DNA of 64,000 bases, taken from positions 62,001 through 126,000 of the forward strand of contig JAOSJP010000034.1 in the NCBI GenBank assembly GCA_027494015.1. The letters are read 5' to 3'. The first letter of the stretch is position 1. Every line of letters begins with the position of its first letter. Both the position numbers and the translations under genes were made by a program. Below are positions 8,672-17,394 of this stretch, piece by piece. This DNA comes from Anaerolineae bacterium. Its GTDB lineage: Bacteria > Chloroflexota > Anaerolineae > Aggregatilineales > Aggregatilineaceae. The notes under the pieces are model-generated. The model made no database searches. It saw only the letters and a program-made list of their open reading frames with translations, and was not told the DNA's origin.

Positions 8672-8700
8672 TTAACGGTCTGCCGCTCTTGCGCTACAAT
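8672..8700 (+). promoter_or_regulatory. Promoter of cysS
   Basis: TTAACG at 8672-8677, a 17-bp spacer and TACAAT at 8695-8700, 53 bp before the cysS ATG. I saw no T-box specifier or antiterminator features in this short leader. Confidence 0.55.
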
Positions 8701-8753
8701 CTACGCGGCGACAGTGGTTTGTCTTGCCAGCACCCGTATGAGGACGACGCACT

Positions 8754-10220
8754 ATGGCCCTGCACATCTACAACGTCCTGCACCGCGAGAAAATGCCGTT
8801 CGAGCCGCTGCACGAGGGCAAGGTGCACCTCTATGTCTGCGGCCCGACGGTGTACGATCACGCGCATGTGGGCCACGCCAAGACTTACATCGCCTTCGAT
8901 GTCGTCGTGCGCTATCTGCGCTATCGCGGCTATGACGTGTTGTACGTGCAGAACCTGACCGATGTCGGGCACCTGCTGGACACCGGAGAGGATCGCATCC
9001 TGAAGAAGGCGAGCCAGTCGCAGGCGCTGCCCATGCAGATCGTCGAGACCTACGCGCGCAGCTACTTCGAGGATATGGACGCGCTGGGAGTCGTGCGGCC
9101 CGACATCAGCCCGCGCGCCAGCGGCCACATCCCCGAACAGATTGCCATGATCGAGACGCTCATCGCGGGCGACTACGCCTATGTCACCGAGCGCGGCAAC
9201 GTCTACTTCGACGTGCACCGCTGGCCAGAATACGGCAAGCTGTCCAATCGCCGCCTGGACGAACAAGAGGCGGGCGCGCGCGTAGACCTGCGCGACGACA
9301 AGCGGCACGCTGAGGACTTCGCCCTGTGGAAAGCTGCCGAGCCGGAACACATCCTGCGCTGGGACAGCCCGTGGGGCGTCGGCTATCCCGGCTGGCACAT
9401 CGAGTGCTCGGCGATGGCCAAGAAATATCTCGGCGCGACATTCGACATTCACGGCGGCGGCGTGGACAACATCTTCCCGCACAACGAGTGCGAGATCGCC
9501 CAGTCGGAGGCGGCCAACGACGCGCCTTTCGCCCGCTTCTGGATGCTTGTCGGCAGCCTGACCGTCCCGGACGAGTTCGGCATCCCGGTCAAGATGTCCA
9601 AGAGCCTGGGCAACTTCTACACGATCAAGGACGCGCTCAGGCTGCACCGGGCCGAGGTGCTGCGCACCTTCATCCTCACCAGCCACTACCGCAACCCGGT
9701 CGTCTTCAGCGAAGAGGCGCTGGACGGGGCGCGCAAGGGCTGGGAGCGCCTGTACGGCGCTGTGCGCCTCACCCGTGAGAAGCTGCGCGCCGCCGCGCCG
9801 GGCGATGAAGGTGCGGCCTTCCTCGACGTGCTGGCTGACACCCGCCAGAAGTTCATTGACGCGCTGGACGACGATTTCAACGCGCCGGGGGGCATCGCCG
9901 CGCTGCACGACCTGACGCGCGAGGTCAATACGCTGCTCAACAGCAGCCAACCCGTCGGGCGAGATGTGCTGGAAGCGATTGACATGGTTTATCGCGAGCT
10001 TGGTGGTGACGTGCTGGGTATCATCCCGGACGAGACAGCCGCCGGCAGCGCGGCGAGCGCCGAGCGCGAAACAGGACTGATCCGTCTGCTGATTGACATG
10101 CGCGCCGAAGCCCGCGCTGCCAGGGATTTCGCCACCGCCGACCGCATCCGCGATCAGCTTGCGGCGCTGGGCGTGGCGCTCGAAGATCGGCCCGACGGCA
10201 CCGTCTGGCGCGTGAACTAG
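8754..10220 (+). CDS. cysS: Cysteinyl-tRNA synthetase
   Basis: 488 residues, full length for the class Ia enzyme that charges tRNA-Cys. The HIGH-type motif is [12 protein letters not shown] near residue 40, with the zinc-ligand Cys just before it ([10 protein letters not shown]). Further zinc and active-site elements are [12 protein letters not shown] and FPHNECE. The KMSKS loop is VKMSKSLGN near residue 283. The C-terminal DALR-type helical domain ends in [11 protein letters not shown]. Start ATG 8754 has GAGGACG upstream. Its own promoter suggests it is transcribed separately from yacL, possibly together with rlmB 85 bp downstream. Confidence 0.96.
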   Translation: MALHIYNVLHREKMPFEPLHEGKVHLYVCGPTVYDHAHVGHAKTYIAFDVVVRYLRYRGYDVLYVQNLTDVGHLLDTGEDRILKKASQSQALPMQIVETYARSYFEDMDALGVVRPDISPRASGHIPEQIAMIETLIAGDYAYVTERGNVYFDVHRWPEYGKLSNRRLDEQEAGARVDLRDDKRHAEDFALWKAAEPEHILRWDSPWGVGYPGWHIECSAMAKKYLGATFDIHGGGVDNIFPHNECEIAQSEAANDAPFARFWMLVGSLTVPDEFGIPVKMSKSLGNFYTIKDALRLHRAEVLRTFILTSHYRNPVVFSEEALDGARKGWERLYGAVRLTREKLRAAAPGDEGAAFLDVLADTRQKFIDALDDDFNAPGGIAALHDLTREVNTLLNSSQPVGRDVLEAIDMVYRELGGDVLGIIPDETAAGSAASAERETGLIRLLIDMRAEARAARDFATADRIRDQLAALGVALEDRPDGTVWRVN

Positions 10221-10305
10221 CCGAGGGCGAGCCGACGAGTCTGCACATCAAGCGAGCGGCAGGGCGTCATGATGCGCCCTGCCCTGTTCAGGGGGAAAGC
10301 CGGGG

Positions 10306-11073
10306 ATGACTGAATACCTGTACGGGCGCTGGCCAGTGCTGGAGAGTCTGCGCGCGGGGCGGCGCACTTTCCAGCAATTGCTGGTAGCCGAAGGCGCAGA
10401 CGAAAAAGGGGCGCTTGAAAGCGCGCTGGCCCTGGCGGGGGAGCGCGACATCAGCGTGCGTTACGTGCCGCGCCGTGTGGTGGACGACCTGGCCAAGAAC
10501 GCCAACCATCAGGGCGTCGCCATGCGCGTGGGCGATTACCCCTACGTGGAATTGGACACCATGCTCCGCACATGCCAGGAGCGTGGCGAGCCGCCCTTCC
10601 TGCTGATGCTCGATCTGCTCAAAGACCCGCAGAACGTGGGCGCGCTGCTGCGCGTGGCGGACTCGGCGGGGGTGCACGGCGTGGTGCTGCAGGAGCGGCG
10701 CGGCGTCGGCGTGACGCCCGCCGTCGTCAGCGCGTCGTCGGGGGCGGTCGAGCATATGAGCGTGGCCGTTGTCACCAACCTGGTCACGGCCATGCGTCGC
10801 CTGAAGGAAGAAGGTGTCTGGCTGGTCGGTCTTGACATTGGGCCGGACGTCATGACGCCCGACCGGGTAGACCTCAACCGGCCCCTGGCCCTGGTGCTGG
10901 GCAGCGAGGGCGAAGGGCTGCGCCGCCTGGTACGCGAGACCTGCGACCTGCGCGTGACGCTGCCTATGCGCGGCCATGTGCAGAGCCTGAACGTGGCGAC
11001 CGCCGGAGCCATCGCCCTGTACATCGCCTGGCAGGCGCGCGGCTGGCCCGGCTGGCGACCGCCAGAGGCGTAG
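10306..11073 (+). CDS. rlmB: 23S rRNA 2'-O-methyltransferase, TrmH/SpoU family
   Basis: 255 residues: an N-terminal substrate-binding domain (TEYLYGRWPVLESLRAGRR) and a C-terminal SPOUT knot. The three signature motifs are LDLLKDPQNVGALLRVADSAG, LALVLGSEGEGLRRLV and LPMRGHVQSLNVATAGAIAL. The length and the start fit RlmB, which methylates G2251 of 23S rRNA. TrmH-family members act on different RNAs, so the exact target is less certain than the family. It follows cysS by 85 bp, a common arrangement. Confidence 0.88.
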   Translation: MTEYLYGRWPVLESLRAGRRTFQQLLVAEGADEKGALESALALAGERDISVRYVPRRVVDDLAKNANHQGVAMRVGDYPYVELDTMLRTCQERGEPPFLLMLDLLKDPQNVGALLRVADSAGVHGVVLQERRGVGVTPAVVSASSGAVEHMSVAVVTNLVTAMRRLKEEGVWLVGLDIGPDVMTPDRVDLNRPLALVLGSEGEGLRRLVRETCDLRVTLPMRGHVQSLNVATAGAIALYIAWQARGWPGWRPPEA

Positions 11074-11092
11074 CGAGAAGGGGCGCGGAACC

Positions 11093-11295
11093 GGGTGCGA
11101 GCAAAGGTTGTCAGCGACTTGCTTGACGTGGAGGTATTGACCTCACCCCCAGCCTCGCTGTGCTCGCCCCAAAATAGATTTCCGAAGTCTGGCAGACTTC
11201 GGAAGTCTGGTATCTGAGCGCGTCAGCGCCGCGCGGGGGTGAGGTAAAGCGGGGCGCAGCAGAGCAGCGCCCCTGCCTAACGCATTTTGTATGCG
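11093..11295. repeat. Dispersed palindromic repeat, copy 4 (variant core)
   Basis: Starts with GGGTGCGAGCAAAGGTTGTC and ends near CGCATTTTGTATGCGCCC. The centre carries the exchanged GATTTCCGAAGTCT/AGACTTCGGAAGTC palindrome near 11178-11202 instead of the CCCTCTCC hairpin, as in copy 3. It is non-coding and lies just after rlmB. Confidence 0.75.
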
Positions 11296-11315
11296 CCCAG
11301 GCTGAACCACTGCCC

Positions 11316-11344
11316 TTGCCCCATCGTGCGATTGGGTGTATGCT
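11316..11344 (+). promoter_or_regulatory. Promoter of the candidate structured RNA
   Basis: TTGCCC at 11316-11321, a 17-bp spacer and TATGCT at 11339-11344. The predicted start, about 11351, is exactly the first base of the closing stem of the RNA described next. Confidence 0.45.
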
Positions 11345-11350
11345 AAGAAT

Positions 11351-11475
11351 AGAGAAGTCTGATCCCGATCGGTCTGGAACCAACACCCTGTGTAGAGGGC
11401 ATACAAACCGTCTGCGACGGCCAGCCCACCTGACTTCTTAGGTTCAGCAATCCGACCGGGGCCGGGCTTCTTTGC
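11351..11475 (+). ncRNA. Candidate structured small RNA (6S-like long hairpin), unassigned
   Basis: About 125 nt whose two ends pair over a long interrupted stem. AGAGAAG (11351-11357) pairs with CTTCTTT (11467-11473). Then CCCG pairs with CGGG, CGGTC with GACCG, GGA with TCC, and AACC (about 11378) with GGTT (about 11441). The interior has two small hairpins, CCCT-GTGTAG-AGGG and CCGTC-TGC-GACGG. The run of T after the 3' stem strand is short. The overall shape resembles 6S RNA, but I recognise no 6S, SRP, tmRNA or RNase P sequence signature. Structure is seen; identity is inference. Confidence 0.4.
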
Positions 11476-11513
11476 GTCCCCCCACCGTCCGGCCTTCGGC
11501 AGCGGATTCCCAA

Positions 11514-11541
11514 TTGTCACCCCTCCTGTGCGCTGTATAAT
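11514..11541 (+). promoter_or_regulatory. Promoter of the tsaE-tsaB-rimI-udg operon
   Basis: TTGTCA at 11514-11519, a 16-bp spacer and TATAAT at 11536-11541. Transcription would begin near 11548, 20 bp before the tsaE GTG. This supports the GTG start over an earlier one. Confidence 0.6.
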
Positions 11542-11569
11542 CAGTGGGTCAGCCCGCAGGAGCGCAGAC

Positions 11570-12073
11570 GTGCCAACAGCCAGCAGCGCACATCTCACAT
11601 ACACCAGCCACAACCTCGCGCAAACCCAGGCATTGGGACAGCTTCTGGGCGCGCTGCTGCGCCCCGGCGATGTGGTCTGTCTGTCCGGCGACCTGGGCGC
11701 GGGCAAGACGGCCTTGGCCCAGGGCATTGGGCGCGGCTGGGGCGCGCGCGAACGAGTCACCAGCCCGACCTTCACGCTCGTGCACGAACACCGCCGCGAG
11801 GCAGACGCCGCCGTGTTCTACCACGTGGACAGCTACCGGCTCGACGGCGCGGGCGACGCCTGGGGCATTGGCCTGGAAGACTTGTGGCACGATGACGGGT
11901 TCGTGGTGATCGAATGGCCAGAGCGCATTCAGGCAGCCCTGCCCGACGAGCGGTTGTGGATTGACTTCACCTTCCTGGGCGCGCAGCAACGCCATCTGGC
12001 CCTGCAGGCCAGCGGCGCGCGCTACGTGGGGCTGCTTGCCGCGCTGCGCGAGCGGCTGAGTGCGGCAGGCTGA
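11570..12073 (+). CDS. tsaE: tRNA N6-threonylcarbamoyladenosine biosynthesis ATPase TsaE
   Basis: 167 residues from GTG 11570, chosen because CAGGAG lies 9 bp upstream and the promoter lies at 11514-11541. The Walker A motif is LSGDLGAGKTALAQG near residue 45. Family elements TSPTFTLVHEH, VDSYRL, IGLEDL and VVIEWPERI follow in order. TsaE hydrolyses ATP in the complex with TsaB and TsaD that makes the t6A modification at position 37 of ANN-reading tRNAs. tsaB follows 15 bp downstream; tsaD is not in the window. Confidence 0.93.
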   Translation: MPTASSAHLTYTSHNLAQTQALGQLLGALLRPGDVVCLSGDLGAGKTALAQGIGRGWGARERVTSPTFTLVHEHRREADAAVFYHVDSYRLDGAGDAWGIGLEDLWHDDGFVVIEWPERIQAALPDERLWIDFTFLGAQQRHLALQASGARYVGLLAALRERLSAAG

Positions 12074-12088
12074 CGCGAGGAGACCGCG

Positions 12089-12757
12089 GTGATTCTGGCG
12101 ATTGACACAGCGACTCGCTTCATCAGCCTCGCGCTACACGACGGTCAGCGCCTTCTCCTGGAGCACACCTGGCTGACGGCGAACAATCACACAGTGGAGC
12201 TTGCCCCGGCCATCCACGCTGCTTTCGCCCAGACGCGAATTGTTCCCTCCAGCCTGAGCGCGGTCGCCATCTCGCAGGGTCCTGGCTCGTTCACCGGCCT
12301 GCGCATCGGCATGGGCGTGGCCAAGGGGCTGGCCCTGGCGACCGGCTGCCCGCTCGTCGCCGTGCCCACGCTGGAGATCGTCGCGGCGGCGGTGCCCGCT
12401 GCGCCGGAGCCGCTCGTCGCCGTCCTGCAGGCCGGGCGCGGCAGAGTCTGCGCGCAGACATTTCGCGCCAGTGGCGGCCATTGGCAGCCAGCGGGACCGC
12501 CCGCCATCGTCACCTGGGAGGGACTCTTCGCCGCGCTCGACGGAGCGGCGCTCCTCGCCGGAGAGATTGACGACGGTGGGCGCGAAGTGCTGGACGCCAG
12601 CCGCCAGCCGGTGCGCGTCCTGCCAGCGGCAATCGCCCTGCGGAGGGCGGGGTTCCTGGCGGAGATGGCCCTGAGTCGCCTGGCCGCCGGACAGCGCGCT
12701 GACCCGCGCGCCGTGACGCCGATCTACCTGCACCAGCCGGGAGCCGCCCAGTCATGA
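12089..12757 (+). CDS. tsaB: tRNA threonylcarbamoyladenosine biosynthesis protein TsaB
   Basis: 222 residues from GTG 12089 with GAGGAG about 8 bp upstream. It has the ASKHA-fold start LAIDTATRFISLAL and the family signature ISQGPGSFTGLRIGMGVAKGLA near residues 62-83. TsaB is a scaffold without its own catalysis, pairing with TsaD. Its stop overlaps the rimI start by 4 bp, so the two are translationally coupled. Confidence 0.93.
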   Translation: MILAIDTATRFISLALHDGQRLLLEHTWLTANNHTVELAPAIHAAFAQTRIVPSSLSAVAISQGPGSFTGLRIGMGVAKGLALATGCPLVAVPTLEIVAAAVPAAPEPLVAVLQAGRGRVCAQTFRASGGHWQPAGPPAIVTWEGLFAALDGAALLAGEIDDGGREVLDASRQPVRVLPAAIALRRAGFLAEMALSRLAAGQRADPRAVTPIYLHQPGAAQS

Positions 12758-13350
12758 CCCCGCCCCTGATCGTGCGCCGGATGACCCTGGACGACATCAA
12801 TCAGGTGGTGGCCATTGACCGCGAATCGTTCTCTACGCCCTGGTCGGCGAACGCCTACCGCTTCGAGGTCACCAACCGCGACTCTTCGCACCTGGTCGTG
12901 CTGGAGACGCTCAGCGACGCGGACGGAACGGGGCTGCGCCGGATGCTGTGGCCGTTTGCGCGGCGCGCGCAGCCGGGCGAGGTGATCGGCTATGGCGGTT
13001 GCTGGCTGATCGCCGGCGAAGCGCACATCAGCACCATTGCCGTGCACCCCGATCACCGCGGCCAGGGCCTGGGCGAGCTGCTGCTGGCGAGCATGTTAAA
13101 ATACGCGATCCGGCTGGGCGGTGAATACTCCGTGCTGGAGGTGCGCGAGAGCAACCTGACCGCGCAGGCGCTCTACTGCAAATACGAGTATACGGTGATT
13201 GGCCGGCGCAGGCAGTATTACCGGGACAACGGCGAAGATGCCCTGCTGATGGAAGCGCGCCCGCTGGACGACGCCTACTACCGGCGCATCGAGGCGCGGC
13301 TGATCGCGCTGGCGGGCCGCGTTCAGTTTGACGACCGCTTCACCCGCTGA
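12754..13350 (+). CDS. rimI: Ribosomal-protein-alanine N-acetyltransferase (RimI-type GNAT)
   Basis: 198 residues. The GNAT acetyl-CoA loop is ISTIAVHPDHRGQGLGELLL near residues 92-111, with the R/Q-x-x-G-x-G pattern intact. LEVRESNLTAQALYCKYEY and GEDALLMEARPL follow, typical of RimI. It is longer than E. coli RimI (148 residues) because of an insert between strands near residues 45-75 and a C-terminal tail. Location after tsaB is the usual one. The family acetylates the N-terminal Ala of ribosomal protein S18. Confidence 0.88.
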   Translation: MTPPLIVRRMTLDDINQVVAIDRESFSTPWSANAYRFEVTNRDSSHLVVLETLSDADGTGLRRMLWPFARRAQPGEVIGYGGCWLIAGEAHISTIAVHPDHRGQGLGELLLASMLKYAIRLGGEYSVLEVRESNLTAQALYCKYEYTVIGRRRQYYRDNGEDALLMEARPLDDAYYRRIEARLIALAGRVQFDDRFTR

Positions 13351-13374
13351 CGGGGAGCCACAAGGAGATGAGCA

Positions 13375-14016
13375 GTGACTGACGGGAAAAGCGTGGAAGA
13401 GCGCCGCACCGCTCTGGAGCAGATCGCCGAGGAGATCAGAGCATGCCGGGCCTGTGCCCTGCACAGCGCGCGCACGCGGGCAGTGCCCGGAGCCGGTCGC
13501 CCGGATGCCGATATCATGTTCATCGGCGAGGCGCCGGGCTATCACGAAGACCAGCAGGGCCTGCCCTTTGTGGGCGCTTCGGGCAAGTACCTGGGCGAGC
13601 TGCTGGCCATGATCGGGCTGACGCGCAACGATGTCTTCATCACCAACGTGGTCAAGTGCCGCCCACCCGGCAACCGCGAGCCGCTGCCCGCCGAGATTGA
13701 CACGTGCGTGGAGACTTACCTCAACCGGCAGATCGCCATCGTCCGCCCCAAGATCATCGCCACACTGGGGCGCTTCAGCATGGCGCTGTTCTTCCCGGCC
13801 AACGCGCGCATCTCCAAGATTCACGGCCAACCTCACCATGCTGATGGGCGCGTCTACTACCCGCTCTTTCACCCTGCCGCTGTGCTGCGCAACCCGAACC
13901 TGCGCCCGGCCATGGAGACCGACTTCCGCAAGATGCTCAGCCTGCTCGAACAGGTGGCAGACACGAGCGACCCAACCAGCGACGAGCCGCCGCCCCGCCA
14001 GCTCAGCCTGTTCTAG
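13375..14016 (+). CDS. Type 4 (family 4) uracil-DNA glycosylase
   Basis: 213 residues from GTG 13375, with AAGGAGATG just upstream. Iron-sulfur ligands are CRAC near residues 23-26, the Cys in VVKCRPPGN and the Cys in EIDTCVETYL. Active-site motifs are GEAPGYHEDQQGLPFVG and HPAAVLRNP. The enzyme removes uracil from DNA and can be heat-stable. It is the last gene of the tsaE operon; a hairpin terminator follows at 14057. Confidence 0.93.
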   Translation: MTDGKSVEERRTALEQIAEEIRACRACALHSARTRAVPGAGRPDADIMFIGEAPGYHEDQQGLPFVGASGKYLGELLAMIGLTRNDVFITNVVKCRPPGNREPLPAEIDTCVETYLNRQIAIVRPKIIATLGRFSMALFFPANARISKIHGQPHHADGRVYYPLFHPAAVLRNPNLRPAMETDFRKMLSLLEQVADTSDPTSDEPPPRQLSLF

Positions 14017-14056
14017 CGCGCCCAGGGCGAGTATAATCGGCCTTGACGCTTGAATT

Positions 14057-14085
14057 AGCGCCGGGACAACCTGGCGCTGCTTTGT
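14057..14085 (+). terminator. Intrinsic terminator after the udg gene
   Basis: A 9-bp stem (AGCGCCGGG 14057-14065 with CCTGGCGCT 14070-14078, one G-T pair) with an ACAA loop, followed by GCTTTGTG. The T-tract is weak. A TATAAT at 14032-14037 lies upstream, but I could not find a good -35 box for it. Confidence 0.5.
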
Positions 14086-14110
14086 GCCACACGATCCGCT
14101 AAGGTATACT
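14082..14110 (+). promoter_or_regulatory. Promoter of the glycan cluster
   Basis: TTGTGC at 14082-14087, a 17-bp spacer and TATACT at 14105-14110, about 70 bp before the transferase ATG. It begins right at the tail of the preceding terminator. Confidence 0.5.
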
Positions 14111-14180
14111 CCCGCTCGGTTTCACCAGGGCTGTCTGGTCGCCCTGGGCAGCCGCGCCGAAGGACAGCGCCCGACTGGTC

Positions 14181-15203
14181 ATGGACATGACGGAGTTCTT
14201 CCCGGTGATGGTGGCCGGCTTTGCGGCGGCGGTCGGGTTCACACCGATCACGCGGCGGCTGGCCTTTCATTTCGGCGTGCTGGATCAGCCCAGCGCCCGC
14301 AAAGTCCACCAGAGGCCCACGCCGCTGCTCGGAGGGCTGGCGATCTACGGAGCGCTGATGCTGGCGCTCGTCTTCTTCAGCCCGCCGTTCTACCTGGTCG
14401 AGTTCGGGGCAATTCTGGCGGGGACCACGTGGCTGGTGCTGGTCGGTTTCGTGGACGACCGCTATGGAATGAAGCCCTGGGTGAAAATGGCCGGGCAGGC
14501 GGCTGCGGGCGGGGTGCTGGTCGCCGCCGGAATCCACGTGCGCATCTTTGACAGCTACGCGCTCAACGTCGCGCTCACTCTGTTCTGGATCGTTGGCATC
14601 ACCAATGCTATGAACTTCCAGGACAACATGGACGGCCTGGCGGCGGGGATCACGGCGGTGGCCGCGCTGTTCTTCTTCATCATGGCTGTGCGCGAAGAAC
14701 TGAGCCTGGTCAGCAGCCTGGCCGCGGCCCTGGCCGGGGCCTCGATTGGCTTCCTGCTGTACAATTTCAACCCGGCTTCCACGTTCATGGGCGACATGGG
14801 CAGCATGGTGCTCGGCTTCCTGCTCTCGGTGCTGGCGATCAAGCTCGACTTTCGCGTGCCCGCCGAGCGCCAGGTGATCACCTGGATGGTGCCGGTCGTC
14901 GTGCTGGGCGTCCCCATTTTCGACACGACGCTGGTCGTCTTCACACGGCTGCGCGAAGGGCGCTCGCCCATGCAGGGCGGCAAAGACCACACCTCGCACC
15001 GGCTGGTGGGCCTGGGGCTGAGCCAGCGCGCAGCGGTGCTGGCGCTCTACGGCATCGGCGCGCTGCTGGGCCTGACGGGGATAGCCCTGTCCACCGCCAC
15101 CATCGCTGAAGGCACGGGCATCGGCCTGGTGCTGGGCGCGGTCGCTCTGGCGGCCTTCATCATTCTGGAGATTACGTACATTCGCCGCAAACGCCGCCCG
15201 TAG
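14181..15203 (+). CDS. Polyprenyl-phosphate HexNAc-1-phosphate transferase (WecA/MraY family)
   Basis: 340 residues with about ten transmembrane helices. Family motifs are DQPSARKVHQRPTPLLGG, the Mg-binding Asp pair in LVGFVDDRYGMKPW, NAMNFQDNMDGLAAG, and the cytoplasmic HIP-type loop in GGKDHTSHRLVGLG. WecA-type enzymes move a HexNAc-1-phosphate from UDP onto undecaprenyl phosphate, starting envelope glycan assembly. MraY is less likely because no mur genes are nearby. The epimerase and glycosyltransferases that follow fit surface polysaccharide or teichoic-like glycan synthesis. Confidence 0.88.
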   Translation: MDMTEFFPVMVAGFAAAVGFTPITRRLAFHFGVLDQPSARKVHQRPTPLLGGLAIYGALMLALVFFSPPFYLVEFGAILAGTTWLVLVGFVDDRYGMKPWVKMAGQAAAGGVLVAAGIHVRIFDSYALNVALTLFWIVGITNAMNFQDNMDGLAAGITAVAALFFFIMAVREELSLVSSLAAALAGASIGFLLYNFNPASTFMGDMGSMVLGFLLSVLAIKLDFRVPAERQVITWMVPVVVLGVPIFDTTLVVFTRLREGRSPMQGGKDHTSHRLVGLGLSQRAAVLALYGIGALLGLTGIALSTATIAEGTGIGLVLGAVALAAFIILEITYIRRKRRP

Positions 15204-15231
15204 CGTTTGCGCCTACCTCTCGGAGAGACTC

Positions 15232-16188
15232 ATGCCGCAAGCGGACAAACCGACCTTTCTTGTCACTGGCGGAGCCGGGTTCATCGGCTCGCATCTCGTG
15301 GATGCCCTGGTCGGCGAAGGGCAGCGCGTGCGCGTGGTTGACAATTTCTCGACGGGCAAGCGCGAGAACCTGGCCCGGTCACGAGATGCCATTGACCTGT
15401 TCGAATGCAGCATCACCGACCTGCCAGCGCTGGCCGAGGCCATGCGCGGCGTGGGCTACGTCTTTCATCTGGCAGCACTGGCTTCCGTCCCGCGCTCGGT
15501 GGACGACCCGCTGGCCTGCCACGAGCACAACGTCACCGGCACGCTCAATGTGCTGCTGGCTGCGCGCGATGCGGGCGTCCGGCGCGTGGTCTACGCCGGG
15601 TCGTCGTCGGCTTATGGCGACGTGGAGAGCGAGTTCAAGGCCGAGGACATGCTGCCCAATCCGCTCTCGCCCTACGCCGCCGCCAAGCTGGCTGGTGAGC
15701 ACTACTGCCAGGCCTTCACCACCGTCTTCGGCCTGGAGACGGTCACCGTGCGCTACTTCAACGTCTTCGGCCCGCGCCAGGACCCGCTCTCGACGTATGC
15801 CGCCGTCATCCCCAAGTTCGTCACGGCCATGCTGCACGGCGAGCCGCCGCGCGTGGAGGGCGACGGCCTGCAAACGCGCGACTTCACGTATATCGAGAAC
15901 GTGGTGCACGGGACGCTGCTCGCCTGCCGGACGCCGGACGTGGCCGGTCAGGTGTTCAACATCGCCTGCGGCAGCCGGATCAGCCTGCTGGAGATGATTG
16001 ACTTGCTCAACAGTCTGCTCGGTGACTCCATCGCGCCGGACTTCGTCGCGCCGCGCCCCGGTGATGTGCGCCATTCGCGGGCGGCGATTGACAAGGCGCA
16101 GCGCCTGCTCGCCTACGAGCCGGTTGTCTCCTTCGAGGAGGGTCTGGCCCGCACGCTGGCCTGGTACAGGGCGCAGATACCGGTCTAG
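15232..16188 (+). CDS. NAD-dependent sugar-nucleotide epimerase/dehydratase
   Basis: 318 residues. The Rossmann motif is TGGAGFIGSHLVDAL near residue 13. The SDR catalytic triad is in YAGSSSAYGD and SPYAAAKLAGEHY. The sequence RYFNVFGPRQDPLSTYAAVIPKF is typical of the UDP-GlcNAc/UDP-Glc 4-epimerase group (GalE/WbpP-like). It would supply a nucleotide sugar for the neighbouring transferases. The precise substrate cannot be read from sequence alone. Confidence 0.88.
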   Translation: MPQADKPTFLVTGGAGFIGSHLVDALVGEGQRVRVVDNFSTGKRENLARSRDAIDLFECSITDLPALAEAMRGVGYVFHLAALASVPRSVDDPLACHEHNVTGTLNVLLAARDAGVRRVVYAGSSSAYGDVESEFKAEDMLPNPLSPYAAAKLAGEHYCQAFTTVFGLETVTVRYFNVFGPRQDPLSTYAAVIPKFVTAMLHGEPPRVEGDGLQTRDFTYIENVVHGTLLACRTPDVAGQVFNIACGSRISLLEMIDLLNSLLGDSIAPDFVAPRPGDVRHSRAAIDKAQRLLAYEPVVSFEEGLARTLAWYRAQIPV

Positions 16189-16208
16189 CCCACCCCGTGA
16201 GGTTCCTC

Positions 16209-17333
16209 ATGCGAGTCATTCACCTGTCCAAAATGATCGGGGTCGCTGGTTCCGAAGGGCACCTGCTGACCCTGCTCCCTGGTCTGCGCGCGCGCGGCGT
16301 GGACGTCCGCCTGTGGGTGCTGGTCGAGCCGGATACGCCGCTGGACGAGCTTGTGGCCCGCGTCAGGGCGCTCGGAGTGCCCGCCGAACGTCTGACCATT
16401 CGCCGCGACCTGGACCCTGCCCTGCTCTGGCGGCTGACGCGGCGTCTGCGCCGCGAGAGGCCGGACATCCTGCACACGCATCTCATTCATGCCGACCTGT
16501 ACGGCGTCGTCGCCGCGCGACTGGCGCGAGTTCCCCATGTGGTCAGCTCGCGCCACAACGATGACCGCTTCCGCTACCGGCTGCCGGTGCGCCTGCTCAA
16601 CCGGGCGCTGTGGCGCGGCATTGACGCCGGGATTGCCATCTCCGGCGCGATCCGGGACTTTTCGCTGCGCGTCGAGGGCGCGCCCGCCGACCGCGTGCAT
16701 ACTGTCCCCTATGGGCTGGACCCGGCGACCATCCCGGCGCAGCCCGAAGCACGCGCCGCGCTGCGCGCTGCGCTCGGCCTGCCCGCCGACGCGCTGCTGG
16801 TCGGCTCGGTCTGCCGGCTGGTCGAGCAGAAGGGCCTGATCTACGCTCTGCGCGGGTTCGCGGCAGTCGCCGGGAAGGTGCCGCAGGCCCACTATGTGAT
16901 CGCCGGGGACGGGCCGCTGCGCTCCACCCTTGCAGCGGAGGCGCGCGCGCTGGGCGTGGGCGAGCGCGTGCACTTCCTCGGATGGCGCGACAACGCGCAC
17001 GCCGTCTTCGCCGCGCTGGACGTGTTCCTGGCCCCGTCGCTATGGGAGGGATTCGGGCTGGTCTTCCTCGAAGCGATGACCCACCGCCTGCCGGTGATCA
17101 GCACGACGGTGAGCGCCATCCCGGAGATCGTCGTGGATGGCGAGACGGGCTGGCTGGTGCCCCCCCGTGATGCCGACGCCCTTGCGGGCGCGCTGCGCGC
17201 CGCGCTGATCGATCCCCAGGTGCGCCAGGCGCGCGGCGCGAACGGGCGCGCGCGCCTGGAAGCCGAGTTCACCGTCGAGGCGATGGTCGAGCGCACGCTG
17301 GCTGTCTATCGGGGCGTGGAGGCGCGGCGCTGA
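16209..17333 (+). CDS. Glycosyltransferase family 4
   Basis: 374 residues from ATG 16209 (MRVIHLSKMIGVAGSEGH); an in-frame GTG lies 12 bp earlier. It has the GT-B fold with an N-terminal GT4 region (DILHTHLIHADLYG) and C-terminal nucleotide-sugar site (LVGSVCRLVEQKGL, YVIAGDGPLRSTL). The EX7E motif is PSLWEGFGLVFLEAM. Retaining GT4 enzymes add sugars to lipid-linked or nucleotide-activated acceptors in the cytoplasm. It follows the epimerase by about 20 bp, so the two are probably co-transcribed. Confidence 0.9.
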   Translation: MRVIHLSKMIGVAGSEGHLLTLLPGLRARGVDVRLWVLVEPDTPLDELVARVRALGVPAERLTIRRDLDPALLWRLTRRLRRERPDILHTHLIHADLYGVVAARLARVPHVVSSRHNDDRFRYRLPVRLLNRALWRGIDAGIAISGAIRDFSLRVEGAPADRVHTVPYGLDPATIPAQPEARAALRAALGLPADALLVGSVCRLVEQKGLIYALRGFAAVAGKVPQAHYVIAGDGPLRSTLAAEARALGVGERVHFLGWRDNAHAVFAALDVFLAPSLWEGFGLVFLEAMTHRLPVISTTVSAIPEIVVDGETGWLVPPRDADALAGALRAALIDPQVRQARGANGRARLEAEFTVEAMVERTLAVYRGVEARR

Positions 17334-17394
17334 TGAGCGATCTGGCCAAGCGGCGGCCCCGCCTGTTCATAAACCAACCGGAGCCGTGCGCCTC

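Noticed and set aside
8701..8753. T-box leader of cysS
   Set aside because: The leader is only about 50 nt and lacks the AGGGTGG-type T-box sequence.
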